Notes: generated from the sequence alone by a model not told the origin. Shown: positions 53,602-62,216, counted from the first letter of the stretch. The stretch is DNA of 64,000 nt from Cupriavidus pauculus (GCF_008801835.1 NZ_VZOW01000001.1:248001-312000); one strand, 5' to 3'. Made by a program: numbers and translations.

Positions 53602-55311
53602 ATGGCATTGCATCCACCCGCATCGCTGGACGGCGCACTGCGCTGGCTTCCCGGCATCGCGATACTGAAGGGGTATCAGGCTGCCTGGTTGCCGCGCGAT
53701 CTGGCGGCCGGGCTGGTGCTGACCTCGATGCTGGTGCCGGTCGGGATCGCCTACGCGGAGGCGTCGGGCGTGGGGGGCGTCTACGGCTTGTACGCGACGA
53801 TTGTCCCGCTGCTGGCCTATGCGCTGTTTGGCCCGAGCCGCATCCTTGTGCTCGGCCCGGACTCCGCGCTGGCCGCACCGATCCTTGCCGTGGTGCTCAG
53901 CGCATCGGCCGGAGACCCGGCTCGCGCGATCGCCACGGCCAGCCTGATGGCAATCGTCGCGGGCGTGTTCTGCATCACGCTGGGGCTGCTGCGATTGGGA
54001 TTCATCACGGAACTGCTATCGAAGCCGATTCGCTATGGCTACACCAACGGCATCGCGCTGACCGTGCTGGTCAGTCAGCTTCCCAAGCTGTTTGCCATCA
54101 AGGTCGACGACGCAGGACCGCTTGCCGAACTATGGCAGTTGGCCCAGTCGATCTTCGCCGGCAAGGCCAACTGGTACAGCTTTGCGGTAGGAGCGGGCAG
54201 CCTGGCGGTGATCCTGCTGCTCAAGCGCTTCCTGCGCATTCCCGGGCTGCTGATCGCGGTGGTGCTGGCCACGCTGGCGGTCATCGTTTTCGATCTGGAC
54301 GCATTCGGCGTGAAGGTGCTGGGCGAGATTCCGCAAGGCTTGCCGGTGTTTGTGGTGCCATGGTTCGAGGGGGCGGATCTGGTCAAGATCGTGCTGGGCG
54401 GCTGTACGGTGGCACTGATTGCCTTTGCCGACACCAGCGTGCTCTCGCGCACGTTCGCCGCGCGCGCACGCGTGCATGTGGATCCCAACCAGGAAATGGT
54501 CGGGCTGGGCGTTGCCAACCTGGCGGCGGGGTTCTTCCAGGGGATTCCGGTCAGCAGTAGTGCGTCGCGCACGCCCGTGGCGGAAGCCGCCGGCGCGCGC
54601 ACGCAGCTGACCGGGGTGGTCGGCGCGGTCGCGGTGGCCGTGCTGCTGATGTTCGCGCCCAAACTGCTGCGCGATCTGCCGCACAGCGCGCTGGCTGCCG
54701 TGGTGATCGCCGCGGCCCTCGGCCTGTTCGAGTTCAAGGATCTCAAGCGCATCTTCCGCATCCAGCAATGGGAGTTCTGGCTATCGATGCTGTGTTTCGT
54801 CGCGGTGGCGGCGTTCGGCGCCATCCCCGGCATCTGCATCGCGGTGGCGCTGGCGATCATCGAATTCCTGTGGGATGGATGGCGGCCGCATTTTGCCGTG
54901 CTGGGCCGCGTGCCGGGCCTGCGCGGCTACCACGACCTGCAGCGATATCCGCATGGCGAGCAGATTGCCGGGCTGGTGCTGTTCCGCTGGGATGCGCCGC
55001 TGTTCTTCGCCAATGCCGAGCTGTTCCAGCAGCGGCTGCTGGAAGCCGTCGCGGCGGCGCCTACGCCGGTGCGCCGCGTGGTAGTTGCCGCCGAACCCGT
55101 GACCAGCGTCGACGTGACGTCGGCCGACATGCTGCGCGAACTTGCGCAAGCGCTGGCCGAAGACGGTATCGCACTACATTTCGCCGAGATGAAGGACCCG
55201 GTGCGCGACAAGCTCCGGCGCTTCGAACTGACCGATGTGTTCGGCGATGACCGCTTCCATCCGACCGTGGGCAGTGCGGTGGACGACTATCTCGCGGCGG
55301 GCGATCCGTAA
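53602..55311 (+). CDS. SulP family inorganic anion transporter (with STAS domain)
   Basis: This is a 569-residue protein of the SulP/SLC26 family. The membrane domain begins LPRDLAAGLVLTSMLVPVGI, with PLLAYALFGPSRILVLGPDS, and VSSSASRTPVAEAAGARTQL is in the middle. The C-terminal STAS domain starts near GLVLFRWDAPLFFANAELFQ and has RRVVVAAEPVTSVDVTSADM. It may move sulfate, bicarbonate or dicarboxylates, and the anion is not readable. No clear ribosome binding site lies before the ATG at 53602, and a slightly different start is possible. Confidence 0.92.
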   Translation: MALHPPASLDGALRWLPGIAILKGYQAAWLPRDLAAGLVLTSMLVPVGIAYAEASGVGGVYGLYATIVPLLAYALFGPSRILVLGPDSALAAPILAVVLSASAGDPARAIATASLMAIVAGVFCITLGLLRLGFITELLSKPIRYGYTNGIALTVLVSQLPKLFAIKVDDAGPLAELWQLAQSIFAGKANWYSFAVGAGSLAVILLLKRFLRIPGLLIAVVLATLAVIVFDLDAFGVKVLGEIPQGLPVFVVPWFEGADLVKIVLGGCTVALIAFADTSVLSRTFAARARVHVDPNQEMVGLGVANLAAGFFQGIPVSSSASRTPVAEAAGARTQLTGVVGAVAVAVLLMFAPKLLRDLPHSALAAVVIAAALGLFEFKDLKRIFRIQQWEFWLSMLCFVAVAAFGAIPGICIAVALAIIEFLWDGWRPHFAVLGRVPGLRGYHDLQRYPHGEQIAGLVLFRWDAPLFFANAELFQQRLLEAVAAAPTPVRRVVVAAEPVTSVDVTSADMLRELAQALAEDGIALHFAEMKDPVRDKLRRFELTDVFGDDRFHPTVGSAVDDYLAAGDP

Positions 55312-55599
55312 TGGCGTTGGGCCAAAGTCGGAACGAGCGCAGGGAAGGGCGCCGATGCAGCGATCGTCGGCGAATCGGCGCCTGCCATCCCAAACGCCTG
55401 GCGTGTATCGCCGAGGATCGAAGGGCTTGGATTGAGCGGCCCGAATCTCACCGTCCCGTCCGGGCATCTGACTATCTGACTGATTGTCCAGTCATTCAGT
55501 AACGAAACCGACACATCACTTCCCTAGTATCTGCGGCTGATCCCGAAACCGGGTGCTCTGCATGCAACGAGCGCCTGCCCCGCAAAGACTGGAGGAAGC
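55312..55599 (+). promoter_or_regulatory. phoX upstream region with TTGGGCCAA (55317-55325) and TGACTG/CAGTCA repeat (55477-55494)
   Basis: The TTGGNCCAA copy lies 6 bp after the sulP stop and 275 bp before phoX. TGACTG-ATTGTC-CAGTCA (55477-55494) is a perfect 6-bp inverted repeat like those of TetR-family operators. No PHO box (tandem CTGTCAT-like 11-bp repeats) is clear. The GTCAT at 55491-55495 is the only fragment. Confidence 0.4.
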
Positions 55600-57479
55600 A
55601 TGTCGTATATCACTGACGAACTGCGCGCACCGCGTCGCGAAGCCGAAGGCATCAAGACGGTTCCGGGCCAGACGCTCGAAGAACTGGTGGCAGCCAACCC
55701 GGCCCGCCGCCGCGTGCTGCGCGGCAGCCTTGGTATGTCGCTCTTGTCGGCATTCGGCGGCGGCTCGCTGCTCGCGGCCTGCGGCGGCGACGACAATTCC
55801 GCGCCCGCTCCTGCGCCGGGTCCCGCACCGGCCCCGACACCTGGCCCCACGCCGCAGCAGCCGCTCGATTACAGCGTCACCTTCAAGGGGCTCGATGCGA
55901 AGATCACGGCCAACCAGGTGACCGTGCCCGCGACCTACGAAACCTATGTGCTGTTCTCCGCCGGCGATCCGGTTGCGCCGGGCGCGGTCGGGTACAAGGG
56001 CGCATTTCAGACGTCGATGGAAACCGAACAGCAGGCCGGTGGCAATCACGACGGCATGCACTTTTTCGAAATCCCGGGCGTCGATCCGCAAAAGGGCGGC
56101 CTGCTGGTGATCAATCACGAAGCGCCGGATGCCGCAATCCTGATGTCCGGCTCGTACAACGCCGCCACGGCGACGCCCGAACAGAAGCGTCTCGTGCTGT
56201 CGTCGGTCGGTGTGTCCGTGATCGAGATCGAACTCGTTGCCGGCAAGTGGGGCGTCAAGCGCAACTCGCTGTACAACAAGCGTTACTCGGGCAATACCGC
56301 GTATCGCGTCTCCGGCCCGGCCGCCACGACGGTGGGACCGGTGGTCATCGGCACGCTCAACAATTGTTCCAGCGGCCATACGCCGTGGGGCACCTACCTG
56401 ACGAAACCACCGACAACTATCTGGATCCGACCCAGGCAGAGCAGGGCTACGGCTGGGTGGTCGAGATCGATCCGCTCCAGCAATTGAGTGGCCTGCCGGT
56501 GAAGCGCACTTCTATGGGCCGCTTCGATCATGAGAACACCGCGTTCATGACCACGGCCGATAACCGCGTGGCCTTCTACATGGGCGACGACGGCACGCCG
56601 GGCTGCATCTACAAGTTCATCCCGAGCGCCGCGTTCGACGCCACCAATCGCCTGAACAACGCCAGCCTGCTCGACACCGGCACGCTCTACGCGGCCAAGT
56701 TCAACGGCGACGGCACGGGCGAATGGGTCGAACTGACCCAGGGCAAGAACGGTCTCGTCGCCGGCGCGTCGGACCCCGGCAACTGGACCCAGGCCGCGCC
56801 GGGCGTCGTCACGCCGGTGAACGTCGATTTCAATACCCAGGCCGATGTGCTGGTCAACACCAAAGCCGCGGCCCGCGTTGCCGGCGCCACGCTGATGGAC
56901 CGCCCGGAGTGGATCACGGTCGGTCAGGATCGGACGGTGTACTGCACGCTGACCAACAACGGCAGCCGCGTCCAGACCGATGCCGCCAACCCGCGCCCGA
57001 ACAACTCGCACGGCCATATCATCCGTTGGCGCGAGGACGGCGATAGCCCGCTGGCCACCAAGTTCAAGTGGGAAATCCTGCTGCTGGCCGGCGATCCGTC
57101 GATTGCCGCCGCCAATCTCAAGGGGAACATGGTCGGCGCGACTTTCAGCAGCCCCGATGGCATCCGTGTCGATCCGAAGGGACGCCTCTGGGTGCAAACC
57201 GACGCCGGCACGGGATCTTCCGTCACGAACATCTTCGGCGCCAACTCGATGCATTACGTCGATCAGGTAACGAAGGAGGTGCGGCGTCTGCTGGTCGGCC
57301 CGGTGGGATGCGAGATCACCGGCCTGGCCTATACGCCGGATCTGACCACGTTCTTCATCAACATCCAGCACCCGACCGGCACCGGCTCGGCTGGCGGAAA
57401 CTGGCCCGACGCCAACCTCCCGTCGCGCTCGTCGACGGTGGTGGTGCGGCATCGCGAAGGCAAGCCAGTAGGCGCCTGA
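55600..57479 (+). pseudogene. phoX: PhoX-family alkaline phosphatase, frameshifted near 56400
   Basis: Two frames together give one PhoX-like protein. The first (55600-56487) has the twin-arginine segment NPARRRVLRGSLG, a lipobox-like LLAACGG, a proline-rich linker and the body to SSGHTPWGTYLT. The second (to 57479) resumes at DETTDNYLDPTQAEQGYGWV and runs to RSSTVVVRHREGKPVGA. The switch is at about 56400-56404. In this family GTYLT is followed by CEE, whose Cys is an iron ligand of PhoX. That motif is missing, which fits a 7-base deletion. GGAGGAAG precedes the ATG. A sequencing error is the alternative. Confidence 0.8.
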
Positions 57480-57536
57480 GGGCAGGGCGCTGCGGAGTCT
57501 GAAACGACTCGGCGGCGCTATTGGTCCTGGTTCTTC

Positions 57537-58201
57537 TCAGCCTGCCGGATTGGCGGCATTGAAATCCGCCAGTTGCGCGTCGAAGGCCCGCTGGTACGCG
57601 GGCCGCGCTTCGCCCCGGCCGACGTAGGCCGCGAGATTTGGAAATTCGTCCAGCAGCCCCGACGGCCGTAGCCGCAGCAGCACCGACACCATCATCAGAT
57701 CGCCCGCGCTGAACTCACCGTCGAGCCAGTCCGACTTGCCAAGGTGCGCGGACAGTTGCACCAGCCGATCGCGGATCCGACCCATGACCAGCGCAGCCGC
57801 TCCGCCGCCCACGGCCGGTCGCCCTCCAGAAACTTGGCGACCCCAAGCTCCAGAATCGGCGGCTCCATAGTGTTGAGCGCGGCAAACATCCACGCAATCG
57901 CACGGGCGCGGGCATTGCCATCGTCGGGCAACAACCCCGGATAGCGCTGGGCAATATGGAGCACGATCGCGCCGGTCTCGAACAGAACCAGATCGCCTTC
58001 CTCAAAGGTAGGAATCTGCCCAAACGGATGCAGCGCCAGATGCGCAGGCTGTTTCATCGCCCCGAACGAGACATGCCGGACGCCATAAGCCACGCCAACT
58101 TCCTCGAGCGCCCAACGCACCCGCGTATCCCGCGCAAGCCCCCGACCGCCATCGGGCGATCGTTCAAAGGCCGTGATGAGGGGGGGCTGGGGTGTGTTCA
58201 T
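57537..58201 (-). pseudogene. glutathione S-transferase family gene, frameshifted near 57800
   Basis: On the minus strand the N-terminal half (58201 down to about 57800) reads ITAFERSPDGGRGLARDTRV, ...FGQIPTFEEGDLVLFETGAI, to FLEGDRPWAAER. The other frame resumes at ALVMGRIRDRLVQLSAHLG and ends at 57537 with FNAANPAG, carrying WLDGEFSAGDLMMVSVLL, the usual GST C-terminal segment. One base appears lost. The region upstream of the ATG is C-rich on this strand with no ribosome binding site. The dif-like site is 26 bp away, so its promoter may have been cut off by the prophage. Confidence 0.75.
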
Positions 58202-58216
58202 GGGGGATTTTGGGGG
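58180..58216 (+). other. four G-runs, potential G-quadruplex beside dif
   Basis: G7 (58180-58186), G4 (58189-58192), G5 (58202-58206) and G5 (58212-58216), with spacers of 2, 9 and 5 bases. The run overlaps the start of the GST gene and ends 10 bp before the XerCD site. Confidence 0.55.
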
Positions 58217-58226
58217 TGGATTTATT

Positions 58227-58254
58227 ATTTAACATAACGAAGATTATACGCATA
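58227..58254. other. XerCD dif-like recombination site (prophage/chromosome junction)
   Basis: On the minus strand it reads TATGCGTATAA (XerC arm), TCTTCG (central 6) and TTATGTTAAAT (XerD arm). The XerD arm is identical to that of Escherichia coli dif, the XerC arm matches 8 of 11 bases, and total length is 28 bp. The central hexamer is not the usual TGTATA, as expected for a phage-derived or hybrid site. Filamentous phages such as CTXphi integrate at dif by host XerCD. The second copy should lie past the right edge. Confidence 0.82.
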
Positions 58255-58376
58255 GAGTTGAGCCAGCTTGGGGGTCAAAAAGGAAGTCATTACGTCAAAT
58301 GCCAGCCCCCAAACCGGGGGTTCAAAAACCAGAAGCCAGCGCATAAGGTGCTGGCTTTTTTGTTGCCGGAGACGAG
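58255..58376 (+). terminator. phage left-end hairpin region; intrinsic terminator at 58334-58361
   Basis: AGCCAGC (58334-58340) and GCTGGCT (58350-58356) pair, followed by a run of six T. Upstream TTGGGGG (58268-58274) can pair with CCCCCAA (58306-58312), and CCCCC (58306-58310) can pair with GGGGG (58316-58320), two mutually exclusive stems. The terminator comes 16 bp before the DUF3653-like gene, so it may stop host or phage transcripts or act as an attenuator. Confidence 0.6.
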
Positions 58377-58604
58377 ATGAAAAACCCGTCCAGGCGCTGG
58401 GTCAGTGCGAACGAATTCGAAAAGCACGCAGCGGGGTTACCACGAAAATATCTGTGCCGTCTATTGCGTAGATGCGACAGGACAATCAGGGATTGGCAGT
58501 CCGGAAGACGCCCGATACCGGCGTGGACCATTGACACACTGCGGTTGCGGGAGGTTGAGGCGATGCGGATTCACAGGGAGATATTCGGTGTGTATCCGCA
58601 GTAG
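58377..58604 (+). CDS. DUF3653-like phage protein (possible regulator)
   Basis: This is a 75-residue protein rich in Arg. RRCDRTIRDWQSGRRPIPAW looks like a helix-turn-helix-type recognition region with an RDWQSG turn, as in DUF3653 proteins of Xanthomonas-type filamentous phages. It is transcribed opposite to all the structural genes, next to attachment DNA, as expected for a phage repressor or lysogeny gene. GGAG precedes the ATG. The regulator role is inferred from position. Confidence 0.65.
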   Translation: MKNPSRRWVSANEFEKHAAGLPRKYLCRLLRRCDRTIRDWQSGRRPIPAWTIDTLRLREVEAMRIHREIFGVYPQ

Positions 58605-58796
58605 CTGGCTTGCAATGAGGGGTAGCCGGGCGAGCGACACGACTCCGATCGGAGCCGCATCGCACCGCCCGCTACTCGGTCTGCGGAGTGGCCTTAGAGG
58701 CCGGAACGGATACGAGCACAGGACCGTTGCAGTCGCGCTCTATCGTGCGGACAAGCGCGCAGACACTCCTGACGCTAGACGCCCTCATCGAGCCTT
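58605..58796. other. phage intergenic region with hairpins (candidate origin/packaging signal)
   Basis: The two flanking genes converge here. CTCCGATCGGAG is a perfect 12-base palindrome near 58645, and GGCC-TTAGA-GGCC lies near 58690. No protein-coding frame is supported. In inoviruses the intergenic region holds the replication origins and packaging hairpin. Confidence 0.4.
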
Positions 58797-60017
58797 TCAA
58801 GACGACGAACTTACCTCGGCTACCTGCGGCCGTGGACGGTCGGCAATAACGCCCTCCCCTGGTGTAACGCCGACCTGCGGTGCGTCACAAACAGCCACCA
58901 TATCAACATCGTGATAGCTGTACGCCATGGCGCAGTCGCTGACACGTTTGACCTTGTAGCCTGCCTCCACCAGCTCATCGGAGTTCGTGGAAAAGATCCG
59001 CTGGCCGTTCTGAGACATCACCAGGGAATACACTTCGCGGCCCGACGCAAGCCTAACGCGCCCCATCAGGTGAACGCCGAGCCCAGCAAAGGGACCGGCC
59101 ACCTGGGGAGCCTTGCGATCAGGCACGGGCACCGCGCCGCCCCTATCGCCGTGCTCCTCCGTGCGCGCGGCTGCGGGGCTATGCGGAGCCGCGGCCGGAG
59201 CGACAGGCTGACCAGGTGTAGCGGAGCTGGAACGAATCGCCTTGGCCTGGTGCTGTGGAGGCTTGAGCGGGTTCATTTGCTTACCACTCCCCAACAAGAC
59301 CAGGAACAAACAAACACAGATGCCCAGGCCGAGAAATGGCCACCGCTTCCAGAGGGGAACGATGTCATTAGCAGCTAGCTCTGCGCCGGCCTGGCTACTC
59401 TTGGTGTGCGACTTGTAGAACTTGAAGTAACGCTTGTCGTATTTCCGGACCGAGGTATTGACCACCTCGCCCCTGACGCCATCCAAAACCTTGCGGACAT
59501 AACCACTGTTGGAGCCGAAGGCAGTCGCCTTACGAACGCGGTAACAAACCTGCACCAGGTCAACGATGTCCTTGGAAACCTTGCCATGGCTCTGCGTGAT
59601 CAAGAGGACGTCGGCCAGCTCGTGACGATGCATCGCGTACCACTCACGCACCTTACGGCCGGTACCTTCCCTGGGAAGGCACATGTGCGCCTCATCGATG
59701 ACGTAGAGCGGCCCAGAGCCGCTATCAGGGTGCCGCCATGGGTCGCCATAGCACTCAACCGTCGAAAACGGCCTGGTGAAGATCTCGTCGTCTGCAGAGT
59801 CGCCCAGGACGCTGGCCAGGCCAGAGCGACGCTCCGCCTTACCTTTTGCATGGGAACGGAGCTCAAGCAACGCACGCTGTTCCGGTGGAAACTCATCCAG
59901 GACAAGCGGCAGATTCGTGATAACGCGCCTGCCAGCATTGAGAGCAGGCAACACATGAAACGCGACAGCCTCATAACTCTTGCCGCCACCAGGCGCGCCC
60001 AAGAGGAGATTGATCAT
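58797..60017 (-). CDS. zot: Zot-family assembly protein (pI-like morphogenesis ATPase)
   Basis: This is a 406-residue protein. It begins MINLLLGAPGGGKSYEAVAF with the Walker A motif GAPGGGKS. Walker B is YVIDEAHMCLP near residue 100. A single membrane helix (WPFLGLGICVCLFLVLLGS) at about residue 230 separates the cytoplasmic ATPase from a periplasmic tail. Zot/pI drives phage export through the envelope, and the toxin activity known for Vibrio is not implied. The start at 60017 is 1 base after the stop of the 87-aa gene. The frame also opens further upstream without a good start. Confidence 0.92.
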   Translation of the reverse strand: MINLLLGAPGGGKSYEAVAFHVLPALNAGRRVITNLPLVLDEFPPEQRALLELRSHAKGKAERRSGLASVLGDSADDEIFTRPFSTVECYGDPWRHPDSGSGPLYVIDEAHMCLPREGTGRKVREWYAMHRHELADVLLITQSHGKVSKDIVDLVQVCYRVRKATAFGSNSGYVRKVLDGVRGEVVNTSVRKYDKRYFKFYKSHTKSSQAGAELAANDIVPLWKRWPFLGLGICVCLFLVLLGSGKQMNPLKPPQHQAKAIRSSSATPGQPVAPAAAPHSPAAARTEEHGDRGGAVPVPDRKAPQVAGPFAGLGVHLMGRVRLASGREVYSLVMSQNGQRIFSTNSDELVEAGYKVKRVSDCAMAYSYHDVDMVAVCDAPQVGVTPGEGVIADRPRPQVAEVSSSS

Positions 60018-60018
60018 T

Positions 60019-60282
60019 TCACGCCTCCAAGGCTTCAATGCGTTCCTGGATGAGCTCAAGCTTAATCATCGCGGCATATGAGCGCGCGGCAAATTCCTCA
60101 AGCTGCTGGTCCCAATCGTTGTCGCCAAATTCGTTCTCGAAGTGGTAATCCTCGCGACTGGTGATCTCAGCCGCCAGGTCGTTAAAAGCATCCCGTGACT
60201 CGTCGTATTCAGCCTGGTAATCCGCAGCCAAATCCATGAGCTTAGAGATCAAGGCGCGTCGCTTAAAACCGAACAGATCCAT
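60019..60282 (-). CDS. hypothetical phage protein, 87 aa, acidic coiled coil
   Basis: This is an 87-residue protein without membrane helix or signal. It is rich in Glu/Asp and Ala, with a heptad-like run (KLMDLAADYQAEYDESRDAF; ELIQERIEALEA), so a coiled coil is likely. No family is recognised. It lies between the pVI-like gene and zot, with one base to zot and 2 bp to pVI. Its placement suggests a role with zot in assembly, but this is inference. Confidence 0.7.
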   Translation of the reverse strand: MDLFGFKRRALISKLMDLAADYQAEYDESRDAFNDLAAEITSREDYHFENEFGDNDWDQQLEEFAARSYAAMIKLELIQERIEALEA

Positions 60283-60284
60283 GA

Positions 60285-60629
60285 CTAACTCCCGAGACGT
60301 GTGAAGGGCACGAGCTGCAAGAGCAACTTGATCGATATCGCGCCCAGGATGATCGCCAGGGCCTCACCGACCCTCAGCAAACCAATGATGTTGACCAGCT
60401 CGGCCGGCGCGGCACTGATGTACTGCGCAGGATTGAGAGCCTGAAATGCGTCAGTGCCAGGCAAGCCGTTTAGCAAGGTGCCGGTCAACTTAAGAACACT
60501 TTCAAATACCCAACAGACCAGGTCGGTGCCGAGCAGCCAGAACGCTGCAAAGGCGGCGACAACGAGCGATCCAAGCCAGGAAGCCAGAGCGGCAAACTTC
60601 GCCAGGATCGCGGTGAAAAACGCGCCCAT
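60285..60629 (-). CDS. DUF2523 family minor coat protein (pVI-like)
   Basis: This is a 114-residue protein with three hydrophobic segments: FFTAILAKFAALASWLGSLV, VAAFAAFWLLGTDLVCWVFE and a last one near VGEALAIILGAISIKLLLQL. This is the pattern of DUF2523/pVI-like proteins, which cap the phage filament and stay in the inner membrane before assembly. The ATG at 60629 has GAGGGGG upstream. The frame is open further upstream as an antisense/overlap of the pIII-like gene, which I reject as the start. Confidence 0.85.
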   Translation of the reverse strand: MGAFFTAILAKFAALASWLGSLVVAAFAAFWLLGTDLVCWVFESVLKLTGTLLNGLPGTDAFQALNPAQYISAAPAELVNIIGLLRVGEALAIILGAISIKLLLQLVPFTRLGS

Positions 60630-60640
60630 GAGATACCCCC

Positions 60641-62107
60641 TCAGAAAATGATTTTCCGGGCCGTGAAGGCCGCTGTAGCAAGGACGACGAGCCCAAGCGC
60701 CTGGAAGATCCAGCACGGCACAGTGAGATCGCCAGTGCCAAAATTGCCCATCTTCCCAATGGCGAAGTTCATCCGCCAGACCGGGCACTGCCCCGCGCCA
60801 AAGCTCGGAAACATCGACTTCACGCCCTGGAAGAATTGGGTGTTCTGCACGTCCGGCGCACTGGACCGCCAAACGCCAGCCAGACCCTCGGGATACTTCT
60901 GCGTATAGAGCTTGGGAAGATCCGGCATCGCCGCATCAGTGAAGGTGATAGGAGCGTCCTGAGTTTCGGTCTCGGTAGACGTCTGACCAGTGGTGTTGTT
61001 GGTCGTAGTCGTGGTCGTGTTGTTCGTGACGTTGTAGGTAATACCGTTGTTGCCGGCCGTGTTGCCAGTCGTGCCCAGGTTGAGCGTGGGTGTCGTCGTC
61101 CTGGTGGTAGTGAGCGAATCACCATTAGGTGCAGTGCTATTGCTGGTGGTGGTAGACGGTTGCCCCTTGACCGGCGTAGTCGGAAGGGTCCAACCGGCCG
61201 AGTCAGCGACGTCCAAGGGCACCCATCCACCGTTGTCGTAGATGTTCTTGAGCACGTCCATGGCCTGTGAAGGATTCCTGGAAAGACCATCAGTAACAGC
61301 CTGTTGGATCTGTGCATCCGTCGCCGGCGCGGAATCCTTGGGCGGGACATAGCCAGGGGGATAACAAGTGCCATTCGACAACGTATGACCAGAAGCGCAA
61401 CCAGGACGCTGGACAGCCTGCTGTTCTACGGTTGCGACCTCACCGCTTGGCACATGAACGCGGCGAAGCTGACAGTAGCCGGTATTGAGGGCGACAGATC
61501 GAAACCCGGAATAGCTGTAAGTGAACTGACCACCAGTGATCCCCGCCGCGTACATAGAGCAAGACTGCTCATATGAACCGCTCCTGTAATTGCCAGCCAC
61601 CTCCCAGTAACCCATAGACGACGGATAGGGCGTGCCATTGGGTGCTTGCTCAGGAACTCCGGCCTTGGTCCACTGACCGTTGACCCAACTGATACCGGCA
61701 TCGAGCAAGATAGAGGCCGCAACGGTCCCAGCAATACCGGCAGGCGTGGCCCTAGCAACACTGGCGACACCCTTGCCAATCGATGCGACAGGCGACGTGA
61801 CAATATCCTTGAGCGCGACACGCACGGCAGACCCGAGGCCAGATCCGGCACCAAGCTGCATCGTCGCGGCACGCTCCATCGTGACCATCCCGCCATTAAT
61901 CATGGCGTTCGCAGGCATCGGGGCCCGGCCGCTGTTGTAAGCACTGAGATCACGCAACAACTGACTGCGTTGCGCTGCACTCGATGACCCGATGATGTTG
62001 CCGTTCTCATCGAACGTGATCCACGTATCGACAGCGTGCGCCTGTCCAATGAAAAACAGGGCCATCGCAAGCCCTGTTATTAACCATCCCATGTGACGTT
62101 TATTCAC
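60641..62107 (-). CDS. pIII-like phage adsorption protein (TspB-type)
   Basis: This is a 488-residue protein starting at GTG (62107). A signal peptide (MGWLITGLAMALFFIGQAHA) precedes the mature protein VDTWITFDENGNIIGSSSAA. An N-terminal domain with a cysteine-containing stretch (SYEQSCSMYAAGITGG, LRRVHVPSG) follows, then a Thr/Asn-rich linker from about residue 330 to 410 (NNTTTTTTNNTTGQTSTETE), and a C-terminal domain ending in a membrane helix WIFQALGLVVLATAAFTARK. This is the layout of pIII/TspB-type receptor-binding proteins. The GTG overlaps the 33-aa gene stop (GTGA), indicating translational coupling. Confidence 0.85.
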   Translation of the reverse strand: MNKRHMGWLITGLAMALFFIGQAHAVDTWITFDENGNIIGSSSAAQRSQLLRDLSAYNSGRAPMPANAMINGGMVTMERAATMQLGAGSGLGSAVRVALKDIVTSPVASIGKGVASVARATPAGIAGTVAASILLDAGISWVNGQWTKAGVPEQAPNGTPYPSSMGYWEVAGNYRSGSYEQSCSMYAAGITGGQFTYSYSGFRSVALNTGYCQLRRVHVPSGEVATVEQQAVQRPGCASGHTLSNGTCYPPGYVPPKDSAPATDAQIQQAVTDGLSRNPSQAMDVLKNIYDNGGWVPLDVADSAGWTLPTTPVKGQPSTTTSNSTAPNGDSLTTTRTTTPTLNLGTTGNTAGNNGITYNVTNNTTTTTTNNTTGQTSTETETQDAPITFTDAAMPDLPKLYTQKYPEGLAGVWRSSAPDVQNTQFFQGVKSMFPSFGAGQCPVWRMNFAIGKMGNFGTGDLTVPCWIFQALGLVVLATAAFTARKIIF

Positions 62108-62205
62108 GTTGCGCGCCCCCTGAACGCCAAAAGGAAACAGAGGGCACTGATGCCGCCGAGCATCGCCACCAGGACATAGAACAGCGCCACCAGTGCCCCT
62201 GTCAT
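62104..62205 (-). CDS. 33-residue membrane protein (pVII/pIX-like minor coat candidate)
   Basis: The minus-strand frame MTGALVALFYVLVAMLGGIS, followed by ALCFLLAFRGRAT, is almost all hydrophobic helix with a basic end. It fits the small pVII/pIX minor coat proteins of inoviruses in size and place. The stop overlaps the pIII-like GTG start. The frame is too short for automatic gene finders, and I support it by hydrophobicity, position and the overlap. Confidence 0.7.
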   Translation of the reverse strand: MTGALVALFYVLVAMLGGISALCFLLAFRGRAT

Positions 62206-62216
62206 GACAGCCCCGT

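Noticed and set aside
58200-58260. tRNA-type attachment site for the prophage
   Set aside because: No tRNA gene is seen at the border. The 28-bp XerCD site explains integration.
58797-60017. Zot as a secreted toxin
   Set aside because: Walker motifs and a membrane helix show the phage assembly ATPase. Toxin activity would need the C-terminal region of Vibrio Zot, which is not evident.
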